Counted from the stretch's first letter, positions 23,400 through 33,178 are shown. The stretch: 64,000 nt of DNA from Streptosporangium canum (GCF_900113865.1 NZ_FOQY01000004.1:289491-353490); one strand, 5' to 3'. The notes: a model not told the origin generated them from the letters alone. Numbers and translations: made by a program.

Positions 23400-24653
23400 A
23401 TGGCCAGATCCCTCCCCTCGACGGCGGGGCTGCTCATCACCGCCGTGACGTTGGCGGGGGCCGCGACGGCGGCCCCCGCGGCAGCTGACTCCAGGGCGGA
23501 CGCCCCCGGCCACGCCCAGGTCCAGAAGGCGCTCGACCAGGCCGTGACCGACGGCGGTGCGCCCGGCATGGTCGCCGAGGTTCGCGACCGTCGTGGGCGG
23601 TGGTTCGGCTCGGCGGGGGTGGCCGACACCCGGACCGGCCGCGAGCGTCAGCCGCAGGATCGGTTCCGGATCGGCAGCGCCGCCAAGCCGTTCACGGCCA
23701 CCGTTGTCCTGCAGCTGGCGGCCGAAGGGAAGCTGAGCCTCGACGACACCGTGGACAAGTGGCTGCCCGGCCTGGTCGAGGGCAACGACAACGACGGCGG
23801 CACGATCACCGTCAGGCACCTGCTCAACCACACCAGCGGGATCTTCAACTACGGCAACGACAAGGAGGAGTTCGCCAAGTTCTCCGGCCCCGCGTGGCTG
23901 GAGCACCGCTACGACGCCTACCCGCCCGAGCAGCTCGTGAAGATCGGCCTGCGCAATCCGCGCTCCTTCGAGGCGCCGGGTGACGGCTTCGTGTACTCCA
24001 ACACCGGCTACATCCTTGCCGGGATGATCGTCGAGAAGGTCACCGGCAAGACGCTCGCCGGCGAGATCGAGCGGCGAATCGTCCGCCCCCTGGGCCTGAC
24101 CGGGACGTACCTGCCGGGCAAGGAAACGAAGATACGCGGCCCCCACCCCCGGCACTACTCGACGTTGTTCGCCACCGAAACCGACGCCAAGGTCTACGAC
24201 GTGACCGACCAGAGCGCCACCACCGGCTGGGCGGCCGGCGGCATGGTCTCCACGGTCGGTGATCTCCACCGGTTCGTCAGCGCGCTGCTGCGCGGCAAGC
24301 TTCTCCCGCCCACCCAGCAGCGGGAGATGTTCACCATGGTCAAGACCGGGATCAAGATGCCGGACGGCACCTGGAAGGACACATGGATCCCCGACACCAC
24401 GTACGGTACCGGCGTCTTTTCGTGGGAGCTGTCATGCGGCGTGAAGGTCTGGGGCATCGGCGGCGCCATCACCGGCGGGTTCTCCTTCGCGATGGGCACC
24501 CGGGACGCCGAGCACATGATCGCCACCAACGTGACCATCGACCAGTACGGCCGGCACAACTCGCTCGACATGTCCAAGACCGTGTTGGAGGCCGAGTTCT
24601 GCCCATCCGGTTCCCAGGCGCGAAGCAAGATGCTCCCGCGCTCAGGGATGTGA
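23400..24653 (+). CDS. Secreted class C serine hydrolase (DD-peptidase/beta-lactamase fold)
   Basis: A 417-residue protein with a signal peptide (LLITAVTLAGAATAAPAAAD), the SxxK motif in RIGSAAKPFTA, the YxN motif in YSNTGYIL, and a late glycine-rich GIGGAITGG in place of the third motif HxG. It resembles the Streptomyces R61 DD-carboxypeptidase and related esterases, acting on peptidoglycan or a small ester. ATG 23400 follows AAAGGA. Its final 12 bases overlap the end of the convergent SARP gene. The repeats upstream suggest control by the divergent MarR-like protein. Confidence 0.9.
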   Translation: MARSLPSTAGLLITAVTLAGAATAAPAAADSRADAPGHAQVQKALDQAVTDGGAPGMVAEVRDRRGRWFGSAGVADTRTGRERQPQDRFRIGSAAKPFTATVVLQLAAEGKLSLDDTVDKWLPGLVEGNDNDGGTITVRHLLNHTSGIFNYGNDKEEFAKFSGPAWLEHRYDAYPPEQLVKIGLRNPRSFEAPGDGFVYSNTGYILAGMIVEKVTGKTLAGEIERRIVRPLGLTGTYLPGKETKIRGPHPRHYSTLFATETDAKVYDVTDQSATTGWAAGGMVSTVGDLHRFVSALLRGKLLPPTQQREMFTMVKTGIKMPDGTWKDTWIPDTTYGTGVFSWELSCGVKVWGIGGAITGGFSFAMGTRDAEHMIATNVTIDQYGRHNSLDMSKTVLEAEFCPSGSQARSKMLPRSGM

Positions 24654-27563
24654 GGCCATCAGCACGGGCCCCTGCCCGCCTCCCGCGCCGCCCCGCAACT
24701 CTCGCCGTAACGTGCGGGCCTGGTGCAGGTAGTGCTGGGCGAGAGTGGCGCGGCCCGCCGACTGGTGCAGCTCGCCGAGCGTCTGGAACGCGGCGGCCTC
24801 CCCGCTCCGGTCGCCGAGCTGCTGGAAGATCGCCAGTGAGCGCTGCAGCTGGTCGGAGCCACGGGACCGATCGCCCTTCTTCACCTGCAACCCACCGAGG
24901 CTCCGCATGGCGTAGGCACCGCAGTGACGATCGCCGAGCGTCTCGAAGATGTCGAGCGCGCGCCCCTGGACGCGCATCGCCTCGTCGGATTGGGCCACCA
25001 GGTCGTACAGCCGCCCGAGCTGCATGGACACGCCCCCTTCACGGTGGGCGTCACCGAGCTCCTCGGCCAGCCACAACGCCTCCCCGAGCCATTGCGCGGC
25101 CCGGTGGAAATCTCGCAGCGCCAGGTACACCCGCCCGATCGCCTGCCGGGCGTAGGCCTCACCGCTTCTGTCGTCCATGACGAGGAACATGGCCAGGGCC
25201 TGCCGGAAGTATCCGAGTGCCTTGATGTGTTCGCCGGAGAACTGGTCTGCCGCTCCCAGCCCGCAGATCGAGATCGCCTCTCCGCGCCTGTCGCCCAGCT
25301 CGTGGAAGATCACCCGAGATCGCCGGAACATCTCTCTCGCCTCGGCGTATCGATCCTGGTAGAGGCAGACCTGGGCCAGGCCGCGGAGCATGGCGGCCTC
25401 GCCGTTGAGATCCTCGGCCATGCGCGCGGAGTCCAGCGCGACCTGATGCGTGTGCCGCCACTCGTCGAACCGGCAGTTGAGGTCGAAGTAGGGGACGAGC
25501 GCCGCGGCGAGACCCCACGAGGCGTGCGACAGTCCCGCGTCGGCGGCCAGCCGTACCGCCGCCACCAGTGACTCCCGCTCGGCGTCGAACCACGGCAGCG
25601 GGTCGGCGGTCAGGCGTCTGAGGGTCTCTCCCGCCCGGTCCCACCGGGGCGCCGCCGCGGACGTCAGGCTGAAGAGCGTGGTCGGCAGTCGCGACGAGGC
25701 CTGTTCCGTGGCGGTCATCCATGCTCCGAGCACCCTGGCGAGGGTATGGCGCTCGCCGTCGCCGCCGGCCTTCTCCCTGGCGTTGCAGCGGGCCAGGTCG
25801 TGCAGCCGGTAACGGCGCTGGCCGATCGCGTCCGTCCCCGCCAGTTGCACGAGGTTCACGTCCACGAGAGCGTCCATCACCGTCTCGGCCCGGTGGCGGT
25901 CCAGGACGGCGTCGACCACCCAGCCGGGCATGGACTGCGGGCCGAGAAGTCCCAGCGTCCTGTAGGTCCTGGCCACGTCGTCGGGGAGCTGCCGGTAGCT
26001 GCGGTCGAAGGAGTCCCGTACTTCCAGGTCGCCCGCTCTCAGCTCGTCGAGCCGGTTCGACTCGTCGTCCAGCCGCTGCCGCAGCACGCTCAGCGGCCAG
26101 CCGGGCCGGCCGGCGAGCCTGGCTCCCGCGATCCTGACGGCGAGCGGCAGGTACCCGCAGGAGTGGAGGATCGCCGAGGCGGCCTCCCGCTCCCCGGCCA
26201 GCCGCTCGACGCCCACGATCCTCCCCAGGAACTCCTCGGCCTCAGGGGGCGACAGGACGCCCAGTTCCAGCTGCAGCGAGCTGGGCAGCTCCGTGATCCG
26301 CCGCCGGCTCGTCACGAGCACCGCGCAACCGTTGCCGGGAAGCAGGGCCCGCACCTGTGCCGCGTCGGCGGCGTCGTCGAGGAGGACGAGCATGGGACGT
26401 TCCGCCAGCAGGGAGCGGTACAGGGCGGAGCGTTCGTGCGCCGTGGGCGGCAGATCCGCCGCACCGGCCCCCAGCGCCCGCAACGCCTCGGCCAGGAGCT
26501 CGCCGAGGTCGGTGGGGGCGGCGGCCGTACCGCCGAGGCCGAGGTAGAGCTGGCCTGCGGGGTAGTCGGCCCGTACGGCGTTCGCGCAGTGCACGGCGAG
26601 CGCCGACTTGCCCACGCCCGGTGGCCCCATGACCACCGCGATCGACGGCGGCTCGTCCGACGGCCGCTCCTTGGGCGACAGGGCTCGCGTCAGGGCGGCG
26701 ACGGCGTCTGTCCTACCGGTGAAGTCCGGAATGTCCGGCGGAAGCTGCTGGGGCGCGATCACGCTTCGCACGGAGGGCGCCGGAGGCCGCTGGAGAGCGG
26801 GGGCGGCCGGCACGGCTGGCGGGAGCTCTCCAGCGAGGACGGCCGCGTGCACCGTGCGCAGGTCCGGACCCGGTTCGACGCCGAGCTCGTCGACCAGCTG
26901 CTGCCTGACGGTGGTGTAGGCCTGCAGCGCTTCGGCCTGCCGTCCGCTCCCGTGCAGGGCGAGCATCAACTGCCGCCAGAGATCTTCCCTGAAGGGATGG
27001 ATCTTGACCAGTTCCCGCAGGTCACCGATCGCGGCCGGGTACTCCCCTCGCGCCATTCTCATGGCGGCCAGGTCCTCGACGGCGCCGAATCGCGCCTCCG
27101 TGAGCGAGCGCAGCCGCCCGTCCCACTGCGGGCTGGCCGGCAGATCGCTCAACGGCGTGCCGTGCCAGAGCGCGAGCGCCCGGCGTAAGTACTCGGCGGC
27201 CTCCTCGTTACGGTCCGCCGCCCGTGCCTGGGCGACCAGGTCCTCGAACAGCAGCGCGTCGAGCTGGTCGATCCGCAGCTCGACCGCGTAGCCGGACGGC
27301 CTGGCCAGGATCCGCGCGTCGGCCGTGCCGAGGGCGCCGCGCAGGAAGCTGACGTAGGTACGGAGGTTCGCCAGGGCGGACTGCGGGCGGCGCTGGGGCC
27401 ACAGCGTCTCCACGAGCAGGTCCGAACTGACTACCTGGTTCGCGCTGAGCAACAGCGAGGCCAGCAGGACCCGCGGCTTCGTCCCCGCGATGGGGAGCGT
27501 CCCTTCCGGCATCCGGACCCGCAGAGAACCGAGAATGTTGAATACGGGCTTATCAACCACCAT
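24642..27563 (-). CDS. AfsR/SARP-type regulator with BTAD, NB-ARC and TPR domains
   Basis: A 973-residue regulator. The N-terminal OmpR-like winged helix (about 5-95: FNILGSLRVRMPEG, KPRVLLASLLLSANQVVSSD) is followed by a bacterial transcriptional activation domain (about 100-245), then an NB-ARC ATPase with Walker A GPPGVGKSALAVHC and Walker B-like MLVLLDDAAD (about 270-560), and tetratricopeptide repeats to the end (for example YFRQALAMFLVMDDRSGEAY). The start is ATG 27563 with GAGGAG upstream. Such proteins activate secondary-metabolite or differentiation genes after nucleotide-dependent oligomerisation. The divergent neighbour is an M23 peptidase; no biosynthetic cluster is adjacent. Confidence 0.93.
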   Translation of the reverse strand: MVVDKPVFNILGSLRVRMPEGTLPIAGTKPRVLLASLLLSANQVVSSDLLVETLWPQRRPQSALANLRTYVSFLRGALGTADARILARPSGYAVELRIDQLDALLFEDLVAQARAADRNEEAAEYLRRALALWHGTPLSDLPASPQWDGRLRSLTEARFGAVEDLAAMRMARGEYPAAIGDLRELVKIHPFREDLWRQLMLALHGSGRQAEALQAYTTVRQQLVDELGVEPGPDLRTVHAAVLAGELPPAVPAAPALQRPPAPSVRSVIAPQQLPPDIPDFTGRTDAVAALTRALSPKERPSDEPPSIAVVMGPPGVGKSALAVHCANAVRADYPAGQLYLGLGGTAAAPTDLGELLAEALRALGAGAADLPPTAHERSALYRSLLAERPMLVLLDDAADAAQVRALLPGNGCAVLVTSRRRITELPSSLQLELGVLSPPEAEEFLGRIVGVERLAGEREAASAILHSCGYLPLAVRIAGARLAGRPGWPLSVLRQRLDDESNRLDELRAGDLEVRDSFDRSYRQLPDDVARTYRTLGLLGPQSMPGWVVDAVLDRHRAETVMDALVDVNLVQLAGTDAIGQRRYRLHDLARCNAREKAGGDGERHTLARVLGAWMTATEQASSRLPTTLFSLTSAAAPRWDRAGETLRRLTADPLPWFDAERESLVAAVRLAADAGLSHASWGLAAALVPYFDLNCRFDEWRHTHQVALDSARMAEDLNGEAAMLRGLAQVCLYQDRYAEAREMFRRSRVIFHELGDRRGEAISICGLGAADQFSGEHIKALGYFRQALAMFLVMDDRSGEAYARQAIGRVYLALRDFHRAAQWLGEALWLAEELGDAHREGGVSMQLGRLYDLVAQSDEAMRVQGRALDIFETLGDRHCGAYAMRSLGGLQVKKGDRSRGSDQLQRSLAIFQQLGDRSGEAAAFQTLGELHQSAGRATLAQHYLHQARTLRRELRGGAGGGQGPVLMASHP

Positions 27564-27754
27564 GACACAGGTACTCCTCAACGGAGGCTGGCAACCGGTT
27601 GTTGTTGCGCTGGAAGCCCTTTATACCGATTTCGGATGTTCTTTGTATGGATTCCTCGCACTCTTGATCCCCAGCAAGAGCCTTTCGACGGGTCCGGCGG
27701 ACAGCGCACAGCGCGGGCCGGACCTTCACCCCCCGCACCGCAGAAGGGATCCAT

Positions 27755-28786
27755 ATGAGACTCGACGGAGTGCTCACGGCGGGATTAGTCCTGCTGCTCG
27801 GCCTGGGATCGGGTGCGGCGACGTCCGCCGCCGCCGCCGCGACCCTGCCGGCCGTCCCCACACCGAGCCCGACGGCCACGCAGTCGAGCCCGACGCCCAC
27901 GCCGACCGCCGCGACCGGGGAGAACAACGACCCGCCGAACGAGGCCGCGGTGGCCGAGCAGTCGGTGACGGTCCTGGCGTCCACCAACTTCCAGCTCCCC
28001 TTCCCCTGCGGCCAGTCCTGGGCCGGCAACAGCAGCGCGAGCAGCGCCCACAGGGCCTACGAGATCGACTTCAACCGAGGTGGCTCCGCGGACGCCGACC
28101 TGGGAGACACCGTCGTCGCCGCGGCGGCGGGCACGGTGGTCATCTCCTCCCACCAGGGATCGACCAACGGATACGGGAACCTGGTCAAGATCGACCACGG
28201 CGGGGGCTGGACGACCTTCTACGCCCATCTGAACTCGCGATCGGTGAGCGCGGGGGCCAAGGTCTCCCAGGGCCAGAAGATCGGCGCGGTCGGCAAGACC
28301 AGCAAGCCGGGCAACAACATCTCGGCCCACCTGCACTACGAGGTGCGTCAGGGCGAGGGCTACCCCGGCAACATCCGCAAGGCCGTCTTCAACGGGTCCA
28401 CGTTCGGCTACCCGACCCAGACCCTCACCTCGAAGAACAAGTGCGGCGGCGGAGGCGGCACGAACCCGCACACCGCGCAGTCGGTCTGCGGCAGCGGCTA
28501 CACCGTCATCGACTCCGCCGCCCTGGGCACGGCCGGCACCGCCCACCTGCTCTACAACAGCGCCAACGGCAACAACTGCGTCGCCACCATCAAGAAGTCC
28601 TCCCTGGGCACGGCGACCGCCACCACCGCCTACCTGGAAGTGCAGGGAAAGACCCGCGTCACCGACAGCGGGAGCTTCACCTACTACGCCGGCCCGGTAC
28701 GCGCCGCGGCCGCCGGCAAATGCGTCAAATGGGGCGGCAAGGCAGGCTCATCCGCCTACAACAGCCCCTTCGAACACTGCGGATGA
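27755..28786 (+). CDS. Secreted M23 metallopeptidase with C-terminal SapA-like domain
   Basis: A 343-residue exported protein: signal peptide (LTAGLVLLLGLGSGAATSAA), a Thr/Pro/Ser linker, a LytM/M23 domain (about 85-225) with HRAYEIDFN, the GNLVKIDHGGGWTTFYAHL core and HLHYEVRQG, which supply zinc and catalytic histidines. A Gly/Asn linker follows, then a domain from about residue 245 (CGSGYTVIDSAALGTAGTAH, CVKWGGKAGSSAY, FEHCG) resembling spore-associated protein A of Streptomyces. It probably cleaves peptidoglycan cross-bridges outside the cell. ATG 27755 has AGAAGGGA upstream. It is divergent from the SARP regulator. Confidence 0.88.
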   Translation: MRLDGVLTAGLVLLLGLGSGAATSAAAAATLPAVPTPSPTATQSSPTPTPTAATGENNDPPNEAAVAEQSVTVLASTNFQLPFPCGQSWAGNSSASSAHRAYEIDFNRGGSADADLGDTVVAAAAGTVVISSHQGSTNGYGNLVKIDHGGGWTTFYAHLNSRSVSAGAKVSQGQKIGAVGKTSKPGNNISAHLHYEVRQGEGYPGNIRKAVFNGSTFGYPTQTLTSKNKCGGGGGTNPHTAQSVCGSGYTVIDSAALGTAGTAHLLYNSANGNNCVATIKKSSLGTATATTAYLEVQGKTRVTDSGSFTYYAGPVRAAAAGKCVKWGGKAGSSAYNSPFEHCG

Positions 28787-28808
28787 CCCGTCCGGTCATC
28801 CCGCGTCC

Positions 28809-28851
28809 GGGACGGCGCCGCGGCCCCCGTCAGGGGCACGGGCGCCGTCCC
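28809..28851 (+). terminator. Terminator hairpin after the M23 gene
   Basis: An 11 bp stem (28809-28819 with 28841-28851), with a second CCCC/GGGG stem inside the loop, begins 22 bp after the stop codon. Confidence 0.75.
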
Positions 28852-28911
28852 GGCATTCGTCCCGCGGTTCGAACCTCCGGACAGGCGCGGGCGGCCCACG
28901 AGGTCAGCGCT

Positions 28912-28928
28912 CAAGGAGATTTGATGAT
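28912..28928 (+). repeat. 17-bp sequence shared with 52782-52798
   Basis: CAAGGAGATTTGATGAT is identical at both loci. At 52.8 kb it carries the ribosome-binding site and start of a cupin gene. Here it precedes only a 29-codon frame that runs over the end of the ABC pseudogene, so it is probably a displaced fragment rather than a gene start. Confidence 0.6.
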
Positions 28929-28947
28929 GGTCTGCCGTCAAACCGGC

Positions 28948-30727
28948 TTATTCCCTCGCTGCCGGCGTCATGGAGATGTTCCAGAAATCGGCGTAGCGGC
29001 CGCCGTGGCGTAGCAGCTCGTCGTGGCTGCCCTCCTCCACGATCCGGCCGCCGTCCAGGAAGACGATGCGATCGGCGCGTCGGACGGTCCGCATCCGATG
29101 CGCGACCATCACCACCGTCCGGCCCGCCATCAGCCGCTCGATCCCCTCGTGGACGGCCGCCTCGTTCACCGGGTCCAGCGCGGAGGTCACCTCGGTGCTG
29201 ATCGCGCGCACGTCCACGCCCCCCACCCGCACCGCGCCCGCGTCCACGTCGTGGAAACGCGCCGGCAACTGCAGCAGCGTGCTCTTGCCCGCACCCGACG
29301 CTCCGACAACGGCGACGCGCTGCCCCTGGGGCACGGACAACGACACCTCCTCGAGCACGGTGCGGTCGCCGTGCCGGAAGGTGACGGACTCGAACTCCAG
29401 GCCATGGCCTGCCGGCTGGATCGGTTCGGGGGCTTCCGGCAGCGGCTCGGTGCGCAACACCGTGTCGAGCCTGGCCAGCTCGGCACGTGCGCCGCGTACT
29501 TTGCCGCCGATGTCCGCCAGCGACAGCAGCGGATCGGCGCTGCGGGCGGCCAGCACCAGGATCGTCAGAATCTCCGCCGCGCCGACAGTCCCGCCGAGTG
29601 CGAGGGAGGTGCCCAACACCAGCAGCACGGCGAAGATCGCCTGCACCGTGAGCGTCAGGCCCACCGTGCCGGGCAGCGTCGCCAGCACGGTACGGCGGGA
29701 CGCGCGCCGCACCTCCCGCAGCGAGTCGTCGAGCGACGTGAAGCGTTCGCCGCTCCGGCCGCCGGCGCGCAGCACCGGCTGGGCCTGGAGGTATTCGATG
29801 ACCCGCCCGGTGGCCTCGGTGTCGCGTTCGTGGCGCTGCGCGTCGGTGGCGGCCGTCGAGCGTGCCGTCCAGATCTGGATCGCCGCCACGATCGGTGCGG
29901 CGACCAGCGCGGCCAGCCCCAGCTGCCAGTTGAAGGCGAGCATCACGGCGACGATCGTCAAAGGAGTCACGCAGGCGGAGATGAACGGTGCCAGCAGATG
30001 CGCGATCACGCTCATCGCCCGCAGGACGCCCTCGCCGGCCAGGACCGACACCTCCCCGACGCGGCCGGCGCTGTGCCAGCCGAGCGGCAATCGGGCCAGA
30101 TGCTCGCCGAGCCGGTGATACATGCCACGCACCATCGTGGCCCCGACGCGGAACCCGGACAGATCGCTGGTGTAGCGCAGCGCGGCGTAGAGCGCGACCG
30201 CGGCCCAGGTAGACCAGCGACACCAGCGGCACCACGAACGCGGCGACGAGCTCGCCGGGAGTGTGGGCGATGAACGGGTGCACGGCACTGACGTCCTGGC
30301 CCACCACCTTCGCCAGCTCGCCGGTCCGGCGCCGGGAGAACCAGCCGATCGGCACGCGTCCCAGCCGCGCGGCCAGTTGCCGGCGGAACGACAGCTGCAC
30401 CCGGCCGTCGAGAAGGTGCCCGATTCCGGATGACGCGGCCGTGAACAGCAGCCGGACGAACAGGCCGGCCGCACCCACGACCACGACGGACCAGACATGG
30501 CCGTGATCGATCGGGCCGGGCGCCAACAGCGCACGGCCCAACTCCACGACCGCCAGCAGCGGCGCCAGACCCGCGACAGCACCGATCACCTGCAGGATCA
30601 CCACGGCGGCGAAACTCCGCAGATGCGGGCGCAGCAGCAGCCCTGCCAGGCTCTGTCCGGCCGCGGAGCCGGCCTCCGGTGGTGGTGTGGGCCGCTCCCT
30701 CGCCTCGGCGAGGTCGGTGGCGTTCAT
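28948..30727 (-). pseudogene. ABC exporter (TMD-NBD), frameshifted and missing NBD motifs
   Basis: Reading from ATG 30727 (GGGAGAG upstream) gives an ABC exporter with TM helices (FAAVVILQVIGAVAGLAPLL, VVGAAGLFVRLLFTAASSG), until a +1 shift near 30204-30210. Removing one G from CCTGGG restores SLVYL-AAVALYAALRYTSD, and the rest of the protein continues in the other frame to 28948. Independently, the nucleotide-binding domain jumps from GVDVRAISTE directly to VTSALDPVNE (about 29185-29195). It retains Walker A (GASGAGKST) and the H-loop (VMVAHRM) but lacks the Q-loop, LSGGQ signature and Walker B, about 90 residues. Two independent lesions make a functional transporter unlikely. The frameshift alone could be a sequencing error; the in-frame deletion is not explained that way. 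Confidence 0.85.
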
Positions 30728-30812
30728 CGCTCTCCCGTTTTCGTCAATCTCGTCGTGACCAGACCCGTGGCCGAGCCGATGGTGGTTGAGGGCAGGGGTG
30801 GAGGGGACCGGC

Positions 30813-31223
30813 CTAGGCTTCGGTCCGCTTCTCCAGCCGGCTGCCACGCGGCAGGGTGACGGCCATGATGTTGCTGGGGATGTCCAGCTCGATGCGGTGC
30901 CATCGCCCGCGCGGGACGATGGCGGCGGTGCCGGCCGTCAGCCTGATCTCTTCCTCCTGTTGCCCGGGCCGCTCCGGACGGAGGTAGAGGCGTATCTTCC
31001 CGATGAGGCAGGACACGACCTCCTCGGCCTCGGGGTGGACCTCCCAGTGGTCGGCGTGGACGTCGGCGCCGGTCTTCGCGTGAAAGGCCGTCAGCTGCCA
31101 GCCGTCCTGGCCGGAGTCCGTTGATCTTTTCCCGGCGTGGATCTCGCCGCCTTGGTGAAGGCGGATGGAGGACGCGAAGAGATCGATCGGGGTAACGGTT
31201 TGGATCGGGTGCATGCCGGCCAT
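30813..31223 (-). CDS. Cupin-domain protein
   Basis: A 136-residue single-domain cupin. The metal-binding motifs are degenerate: HADHWEVHPEAEEVVSCLIG, then IVPRGRWHRIEL. It lies 85 bp upstream of the ABC pseudogene on the same strand and is divergent from a two-component system. Substrate unknown; cupins bind a metal and act as small oxygenases, isomerases or sensors. Start may be ATG 31223 or the ATG three codons later; neither has a clear ribosome-binding site. Confidence 0.78.
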   Translation of the reverse strand: MAGMHPIQTVTPIDLFASSIRLHQGGEIHAGKRSTDSGQDGWQLTAFHAKTGADVHADHWEVHPEAEEVVSCLIGKIRLYLRPERPGQQEEEIRLTAGTAAIVPRGRWHRIELDIPSNIMAVTLPRGSRLEKRTEA

Positions 31224-31301
31224 CGTGGTGTCCAGGCCGGTCAGCGGTCATCATGCCCAGGGAGACTCCTCTGCCTGGCACCTGGGAAGCAGAGTCGGCC
31301 C

Positions 31302-31323
31302 CACTACATCCCTGGGAGTAGTG
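31302..31323. promoter_or_regulatory. Inverted repeat between cupin and kinase genes
   Basis: CACTAC and GTAGTG flank TCCC-T-GGGA, making a 22 bp near-perfect palindrome. Its place between divergent genes suggests an operator, possibly for the adjacent response regulator. Confidence 0.5.
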
Positions 31324-31379
31324 ATTTATTACGACATACGACGGAGGGCCCCCGGCGGAAAAGCCCTTAATCTACGCAA

Positions 31380-32522
31380 ATGAGGTTTACGGACCGGTGG
31401 CGGCCGCTCGCCCAGGACGGCCTGCTGGCCGGGGTGATGGCCGTCCTGCTGTCGGTCGTCGTGCTCAACACGCCGCGCGCGGGCGCGCTGGATCTCTCGG
31501 CCGCCCTCGCCGGCTCGCTCGCGCTCGTCGCCTGGCGGCGGGCGCCCCTGGTGTCGTTGCTCGTCAGTACGGCCTGCATGCTCGTGGTCGCGGCGCACAT
31601 CCAGCCGGGCCCGCCGACCGCCTTTCCCGTGCTGGTGTCGGTGTTCGGCGCGGTCAGGGCCGGCCATCGGCTGGCCCCGGCGCTGGCGGGCGTGCTTTTC
31701 CTGGGTGTCGACCTGGTGGCGCACCTGCCCGACGCCGACGGGTCCGGGCAGAATCTCCACAGCGCCGCACTGCTGATCGGCTGGTTCGTGGCGGCCGGCG
31801 TGGCGGCGGCGATGATCCGGCACCGGCAGGCGTACCTGGAGGAGGCCGAGCAGCGGGCCGCCGAGGCCGAGCGCACCCGCGAGGAGGCGGCCCTGCGCCG
31901 CGCGGGCGAGGAGCGGCTGCGCATCGCCAGGGAACTGCACGACTCGCTCACCCACAGCATCTCGGTCATCAAGGTCCAGGCCGGAGTGGCCGTCCACCTG
32001 GCACGCAAGCGCGGCGAGGACGTGCCCCCCGCGCTGCTGGCCATCCAGGAAGCCAGCGGCGACGCCATGCGCGAGCTGCGCGCCACCCTGGAGGTGCTGC
32101 GCGACTCCGACCGCTCCGACGGCGAGGTCCCGGCCAGCGGCCTCGACCGGCTCGACGACCTGGTGGAGCGGGCCCGCTCGACCGGGCTGCCGGCCACGGT
32201 GACGACCTCCGGCACGCGGCGGGAGCTGCCGGCCGAGGTGAACCGGGCCGCGTACCGGATCGTCCAGGAAGCGCTCACCAACGTCTCCAGGCACGCCGGT
32301 GGGGCGGCCGCGGCGGTGCGCATCGACTACACGGACGAGGAGCTGGTCGTGCAGGTCGACGACGACGGCAAGGCCGACCCGGACGCGCCACCCGTGCCCG
32401 GCACGGGCCTGCTCGGCATGCGCGAGCGCGTCGCGTCGCTCGGCGGCCGGCTGCGGGCCGAACCCCGCCCTGGGGGCGGCTTCACCGTACGCGCCGAGCT
32501 TCCCCTTGGAGGATCATCGTGA
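31380..32522 (+). CDS. Sensor histidine kinase, NarL/DesK-type
   Basis: A 380-residue kinase with about five N-terminal helices (LLAGVMAVLLSVVVLNTP onward), a coiled coil (EEAEQRAAEAERTREEAALR), the HisKA_3 phosphorylation motif RIARELHDSLTHSISVIKVQ, and a HATPase domain (AAYRIVQEALTNVSRHAG, VDDDGK, GTGLLGMRERV). It has no large external sensor domain, so the signal is probably sensed in the membrane. TAATCT lies 6 bases before ATG 31380 and no Shine-Dalgarno is present, suggesting a leaderless transcript. The response regulator gene overlaps its stop by GTGA. Confidence 0.92.
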   Translation: MRFTDRWRPLAQDGLLAGVMAVLLSVVVLNTPRAGALDLSAALAGSLALVAWRRAPLVSLLVSTACMLVVAAHIQPGPPTAFPVLVSVFGAVRAGHRLAPALAGVLFLGVDLVAHLPDADGSGQNLHSAALLIGWFVAAGVAAAMIRHRQAYLEEAEQRAAEAERTREEAALRRAGEERLRIARELHDSLTHSISVIKVQAGVAVHLARKRGEDVPPALLAIQEASGDAMRELRATLEVLRDSDRSDGEVPASGLDRLDDLVERARSTGLPATVTTSGTRRELPAEVNRAAYRIVQEALTNVSRHAGGAAAAVRIDYTDEELVVQVDDDGKADPDAPPVPGTGLLGMRERVASLGGRLRAEPRPGGGFTVRAELPLGGSS

Positions 32523-33178
32523 TCCGCGTGCTGCTCGTGGACGACCAGGCGCTCATCCGCGGCGGCTTCCGGGCCCTGCTGGAGATCGAGGACGACCTCG
32601 AGGTGGTGGCCGAGGCCGCGAACGGCGAGCAAGCCGTCGCGCTCGCCCTCGAACACCGGCCCGACGTCGCCCTCGTCGACATCCAGATGCCGGTGATGGA
32701 CGGCATCGAGGCGACCCGGCTGATCGCCGCCGACGAGCGGCTGAGCGCCGTCCACGTCGTGATCCTGACCAACTACGGCCTCGACGAGTACGTCTTCAAC
32801 GCGCTCCGCGCCGGCGCCTGCGGCTTCATGGTCAAGGACACCGAGCCCGTCGACCTGCTGCAGGGTGTCAGGGTCGCGGCCCGCGGCGACGCGCTGCTGT
32901 CCCCCGCGATCACCCGCCGCCTGATCGGCGAGTACGTCGCCCGCCGCCCCGAGCCCGCGCCCGTGGGGCTCGACGTGCTGACCAACCGCGAGCGCGAGGT
33001 CACCGCGCTGGTGGCTCGCGGCCTGTCCAACGACGAGATCGCCGCACACATGGTGATCAGCCCGACCACCGCGAAGACGCACGTCAGCAGGGCGATGACC
33101 AAGCTGCGGGCCAGGGATCGCGCCCAGCTCGCGGTCTTCGCCTACGAATCCGGCCTCGTCACCCCGCGGCGTGGCTGA
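32519..33178 (+). CDS. LuxR/NarL-family response regulator
   Basis: A 219-residue regulator: receiver domain with phospho-acceptor D54 (ALVDIQMPVMDG) and acidic pocket D8/D9, T/K residues in ILTNYG and FMVKDTEP, then a LuxR HTH (LTNREREVTALVARGLSNDE, MVISPTTAKTHVSRAMTKL). The GTG start overlaps the kinase stop codon (GTGA), with GGAGGA 5 bases upstream, so translation is coupled to the kinase. The closest plausible target is the divergent promoter region at 31.3 kb. Confidence 0.94.
   Translation: MIRVLLVDDQALIRGGFRALLEIEDDLEVVAEAANGEQAVALALEHRPDVALVDIQMPVMDGIEATRLIAADERLSAVHVVILTNYGLDEYVFNALRAGACGFMVKDTEPVDLLQGVRVAARGDALLSPAITRRLIGEYVARRPEPAPVGLDVLTNREREVTALVARGLSNDEIAAHMVISPTTAKTHVSRAMTKLRARDRAQLAVFAYESGLVTPRRG

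Noticed and set aside
28866..28880. GGTTCGAACCTCC resembles the T-loop of a tRNA.
   Set aside because: The flanking bases do not pair as a T-stem, and no acceptor, D or anticodon arm fits upstream.
28924..29013. Short frame starting after CAAGGAGATTTGATG at 28.9 kb.
   Set aside because: Only 29 codons, overlapping the end of the ABC pseudogene; no recognisable product. The start signal is treated as a displaced fragment.
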